Source: Cymbomonas tetramitiformis
Taxonomy: Eukaryota; Chlorophyta; Pyramimonadophyceae; Pyramimonadales; Pyramimonadaceae
Length of the DNA stretch: 62,114 nt
Direction of reading: 5' to 3'
Assembly: GCA_001247695.2 (NCBI GenBank)
Contig: LGRX02029119.1
Location: forward strand, 1 to 62,114
Below the pieces are notes generated by a model, which saw only the letters and a list, made by a program, of their open reading frames with translations, ran no database searches and was not told the DNA's origin. Position 1 is the stretch's first letter. Each line of letters starts with the position of its first letter. The position numbers were made by a program, and so were the translations under genes. Of the stretch, positions 58,857-62,114 are shown piece by piece.

Positions 58857-61150
58857 AGGTCACCTATAGGTTGCTAGCCTAGCCTTCGAGTGAAAAATAA
58901 TTACATGCGAGATGACCTATGCCATTAGGAAAACATTTTTCTCAAAATGGATTTAAAAGATGATTTAAAGAAATGTCGGGGAAAAAGTCCCAAGCATGCA
59001 AAAATTTCTTCCAAAATCATTGTTTTTCGACATGAACATTGCAATAAATTGGATTCGGGACTTTCGCCGGACAATCGGAAAAATCGCAAATATCAGTACT
59101 CTGGTCGGGGACGGTAGCTCAAGAACCTCCCACATATAATAACACTGTGCTGGCTAGCTTCGTCACGAGCTACATTATTGGTGTTGCTATACCTCTACTT
59201 GGGAGTTTGCAGCATTCTCCAACAATTTGATGTGATTTTTCACAGAGTTCGATATTGGTACACAAGTGATTTAGAATTTCCTCTGTGCTGCATCCAACAT
59301 ATCGGCTCACAAGAACATCCACAAAGGATTCAATGCCAGAGTCAAAGAAGATAGGGCATGCCCTTAGCAAGTTGCTATTACTTCGTTAATTACATTCACT
59401 GCAAGTGTCAATTCGCTTTGATTCCCCATCTGACGCCCATGGCAGTTGCATCCCGCATTTGAACTTTAGCCCAACAAACTGCTTCGATTCCGAGTAGCCA
59501 ATCACAAACCGTTCCACAAACAGGGAGGAAACGCATCATCGCAAATTTATCTAACTCTGGAACGTACTCATCCAAGTCGTCCGCACTGCCAGTGGTCGCT
59601 CGCAAGCGCCTCACCTGTGCTCATTTGACACCCAGGATACTCTGCCCGCTTCACATGACTGCGGCTGTGACCCTACCACTCACGTCTCGAATCGAGGACT
59701 TTGCATACACTCTCATACTTGCGTTTGGAAACTGATTGGACCCTCATAAGGTATGCTGGAAGAGAGAACGCGCAGAGTGGCCTTCTCACAAATAGGACCA
59801 CACAAGGTGTTGCTCGTGTGCATTGCGCCCTTGAGGATGCGCTTCAGTCAGTCCGCCATGCGGCACATGCACAGGTTTGCTTTTCATCGTTGTTCTAATG
59901 TTTCAAAATGAGAATTGCATTCTACAGAAGTGAAGATATCAGAACATGCTGCAGGGCGAGATGCAACATCTCACAGAAATCCCAAAGGGGAAACGACTAT
60001 TGATGCATGCAAGCTTGTTTTGTCGGCAACCATGAAAATGTGAAGGAGCCAATTTTGAAATACGTTGTGTCGGTGTGCCCAAACCAGTCAGGCAGGCATA
60101 CAATCACGACCCCAGTTCAATTTGACATTTCACAGCTCGAAATAGGCCCTTCACATTTTATTGCTGGCAGCAAAACAGTCTTTGCATGTATCCAGGCCCG
60201 TTTCCCCAGTATGTGGAATTGAGTGATTTATGATACGGGACGACACGACATGCCCCGATATCAAAACTTTTATAGAGCTCGATGCTCATCTGAAATGTGA
60301 GATATGCTCTGAGAAAACTGTGCACACTGCCGCCCGGCAAATTGACTGAGGCGCCCCCTGAAGTGGGCTCCCCGGGGACCCCGATGGAGCAAGCACGCGG
60401 CACATTCCCATGCTAGTCCTCTAAACACAACAAGCGAATATGTGTGCAGGGCGTACAGCAGGGACGTTCATGGCATGCGCGCCGTGGATGAGCGCTGCCG
60501 GGAAGGCCGCAGCCTCTAGCATGACCTGCGCCGCCTCCACCACCTCGTTGCGCCAGGTCTGGTTGCCGAGGTCCGGCAGCTCACTGATCGCTTCTTCCTC
60601 CTCCTCACCCTCCGGAGCTTGGGCAGCTTCCCGTAAGTCTTCCACCTCCCACCACCAAACCGTCTGCGCAGGTCTCCTCCACACCCTCAGACGCTCCTTC
60701 TCATGCCCCAAAGTATGCAGCTCAGAGCACCATTAGAGCAAGCGTGTCTGACTTCAGGGAAGCTTGCCAGTCAGAGGAGTGAGCGCAGGGTGGGCGATGC
60801 GGATTGTGGGTCACCTTGGGGCGCCCGGCCCCGCAGCTTGGCAAGACCACCGGTTCCTCGCAGGGGCTGCATGACGAGCTCGCAGCTGCCGGCTGGTACG
60901 GACTAGAGGCATACTCGATGGCGCTTCCTGCTGGAACTGCTACCGCCACTGCCACTGCTGCAGCTATAGCGGACGAGAGCGCTGCAGATGCTTCTGTGTG
61001 AAGCTGGGGTGCAGCGCCCGCTTCTGTCATAGCCCCACTGGCTCCTGCGGGCCGTACGCCAGAGCCGGCTTATGACTACATCCATACTCATATCCGCTCG
61101 CAGTGCACAATCCGCACCGTATAACAGGAGGCACCCTTTCTTCAAATCCT
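58857..61150. other. unassigned, mostly non-coding
   Basis: No family could be recognised. Minus-strand frames at 59170-59370 and 59408-59614 (ADDLDEYVPELDKFAMMRF) and at 60421-60711 (an Ala/Glu-rich helical frame with a Glu run) have protein-like composition but no diagnostic motif. They may be remnants of host or transposon exons. Confidence 0.35.
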
Positions 61151-61159
61151 GATATCCCC

Positions 61160-61490
61160 CAGGTTTAGGGTTTCGGGGCGAAGCACAATCTATCCCCGTA
61201 GATCCCGTTTCCACGTCGATTTAAGGTTTCAGGGCAGCAGGCAAACTCTTGCGTTAGGGTTTCACGGGGATGGGCAACGTGTTCCCATATACCTGGTTCC
61301 CCTGTCAATTTAGAATTTCCAGGGAGAAGGGGCAACTATGGATCCACGGATCCTACGTCGCTATGAATTTAGGATTTCTGAGAGAGTGGCAAACCCCAAA
61401 GAGAATCCATTCCCCTCTCGACTTAGGGTTTCAGAGAAAGAGCGAGCTACCCCCAAAGCTTAGTGTCCGCCGTGTGTTGAGGGTTGCAGA
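61160..61490. repeat. degenerate ~56-bp periodic repeat with telomere-like TTTAGGGTTTC
   Basis: Variants of (A/T)TTAGGGTTTC occur near 61164, 61222, 61252, 61309, 61366, 61421 and 61479, mostly 55-60 bases apart, with GGCAAC/CCCC blocks between. Units have diverged (for example TTTAGAATTTC, TTTAGGATTTC). Confidence 0.6.
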
Positions 61491-62040
61491 AGAAAGCTGC
61501 TCGTCTCGACTTGTTCACAAAAGAACTGAGGCTCGGTGTCTTGCACAACTTGGCCCACTCTCATCTATGATCCGGGGAAATCGCGGGAACGGGGCTAACA
61601 GGTCCCCCTCTGAAATTAGCACCGCACCACCTGGAAGGCACACGCAGGAAGCAGGGGTCTCTTTAATTTTGGATTGCGAAAACGCGCAGCAACTGCCTTG
61701 TCATCTGAGGATGCGAGGAGGAGGCGCCCGAAGCGTGTGCTTTGCCCACAGCGATGCGTCACCGACTGATTCCAGGCGGGCCTGGAGTCCCCAAGCTCCG
61801 CTCTTTGGTGCTGCGCGCTGCATCGGCACTTATGCGTCAGCCTTCCTTACCTCCTTGCTCCGTGCTGTCCAGCTCAGACGCCTCCAGCTCTGACGACGGC
61901 CTCGGGTCTTGAGCCTGCCACGTCGCCCGTGTAGGTTTGTCATTTCTCTAGGCTACTTCAGGAACCGTGCGGGAATTGCCGCCTCCACGAAGCACAGCAG
62001 CCTCCTCTTGTCACTGCCACGACTGCCACGTGTACCTAAA

Positions 62041-62114
62041 CATTCTGCAAGGGAAGCTACCTCATCACCCGCAACACCCTAGGCATTCTGCAAGGGAAGT
62101 TACCTCATCACCCG
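62041..62114. repeat. 43-bp tandem repeat running off the window end
   Basis: CATTCTGCAAGGGAAGCTAC starts at 62041 and again, with one change, at 62084. The second unit is cut by the window edge. Confidence 0.85.

Overview
This window is transposon-dense eukaryotic nuclear DNA. I found no bacterial operon, no rRNA gene and no confidently intact host gene. Broken or nested copies of several element classes are present: Ty3/gypsy LTR retrotransposons, MULE-like, hAT-like and Tc1/mariner-like DNA elements, and tRNA-related repeats. Telomere-type TTTAGGG motifs and LTR retrotransposons that carry DNA methyltransferases, as reported before for charophytes and dinoflagellates, make a streptophyte (charophyte-type) green alga my best guess. 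That assignment is an inference and is not secure.

Layout. 1-527 is a short TA-flanked inverted-repeat element. 871-4070 is a decayed MULE-like region with a chromodomain ORF and two arrays of 30-bp repeats. 4181-7300 is AT-rich non-coding DNA. 7733-11115 is gypsy copy A (+), broken by stops and frameshifts and cut off inside RNase H. 11116-24687 is element R1 (minus strand), a 12.7-kb-internal chromovirus-like element. Its LTR (11116-11751) has perfect TGTGCCCG/CGGGCACA ends, and a PPT and a Met-type PBS are visible. 24688-25363 is a 676-bp inverted-repeat element abutting the truncated R1 5' LTR. 26291-27240 is a tandem duplication of a tRNA-like unit. 27844-44363 is element R2 (+), about 16.5 kb, with long open frames and an LTR arrangement that looks circularly permuted. 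44364-49335 holds gag remnants of other elements, including a 21-bp minisatellite. 49744-51816 is a putative inverted-repeat DNA element with 135-bp tandem repeats. 51828-54524 is gypsy copy B (minus), the same family as copy A. 55602-62114 holds a hAT fragment, a pair of 244-bp direct repeats, an HTH fragment and mostly non-coding sequence.

The most interesting content is in R1 and R2. Both are gypsy-type elements that encode more than one DNA-methyltransferase-like domain next to a chromatin reader. R1 has a phage-Dam-like NPPY domain, an integrase, a chromodomain and a phage-type C5-cytosine methyltransferase in one 1104-residue ORF. R2 has RT, RNase H, a DNMT3-like C5-cytosine methyltransferase, an integrase, a PHD finger and a second methyltransferase-like domain (DPWAGTG ... 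TSPWF) in one 2175-residue ORF. The two sets differ in fold type and in position, so they look independently assembled. A working hypothesis is that each element marks its own DNA and reads chromatin when it integrates.

R2 also has a 1.77-kb leader with nine copies of a stem-loop whose inner arms covary between copies. Its LTR order (LTR 217-end, internal region, full LTR, LTR 1-216) is what integration of an opened 2-LTR circle would give.
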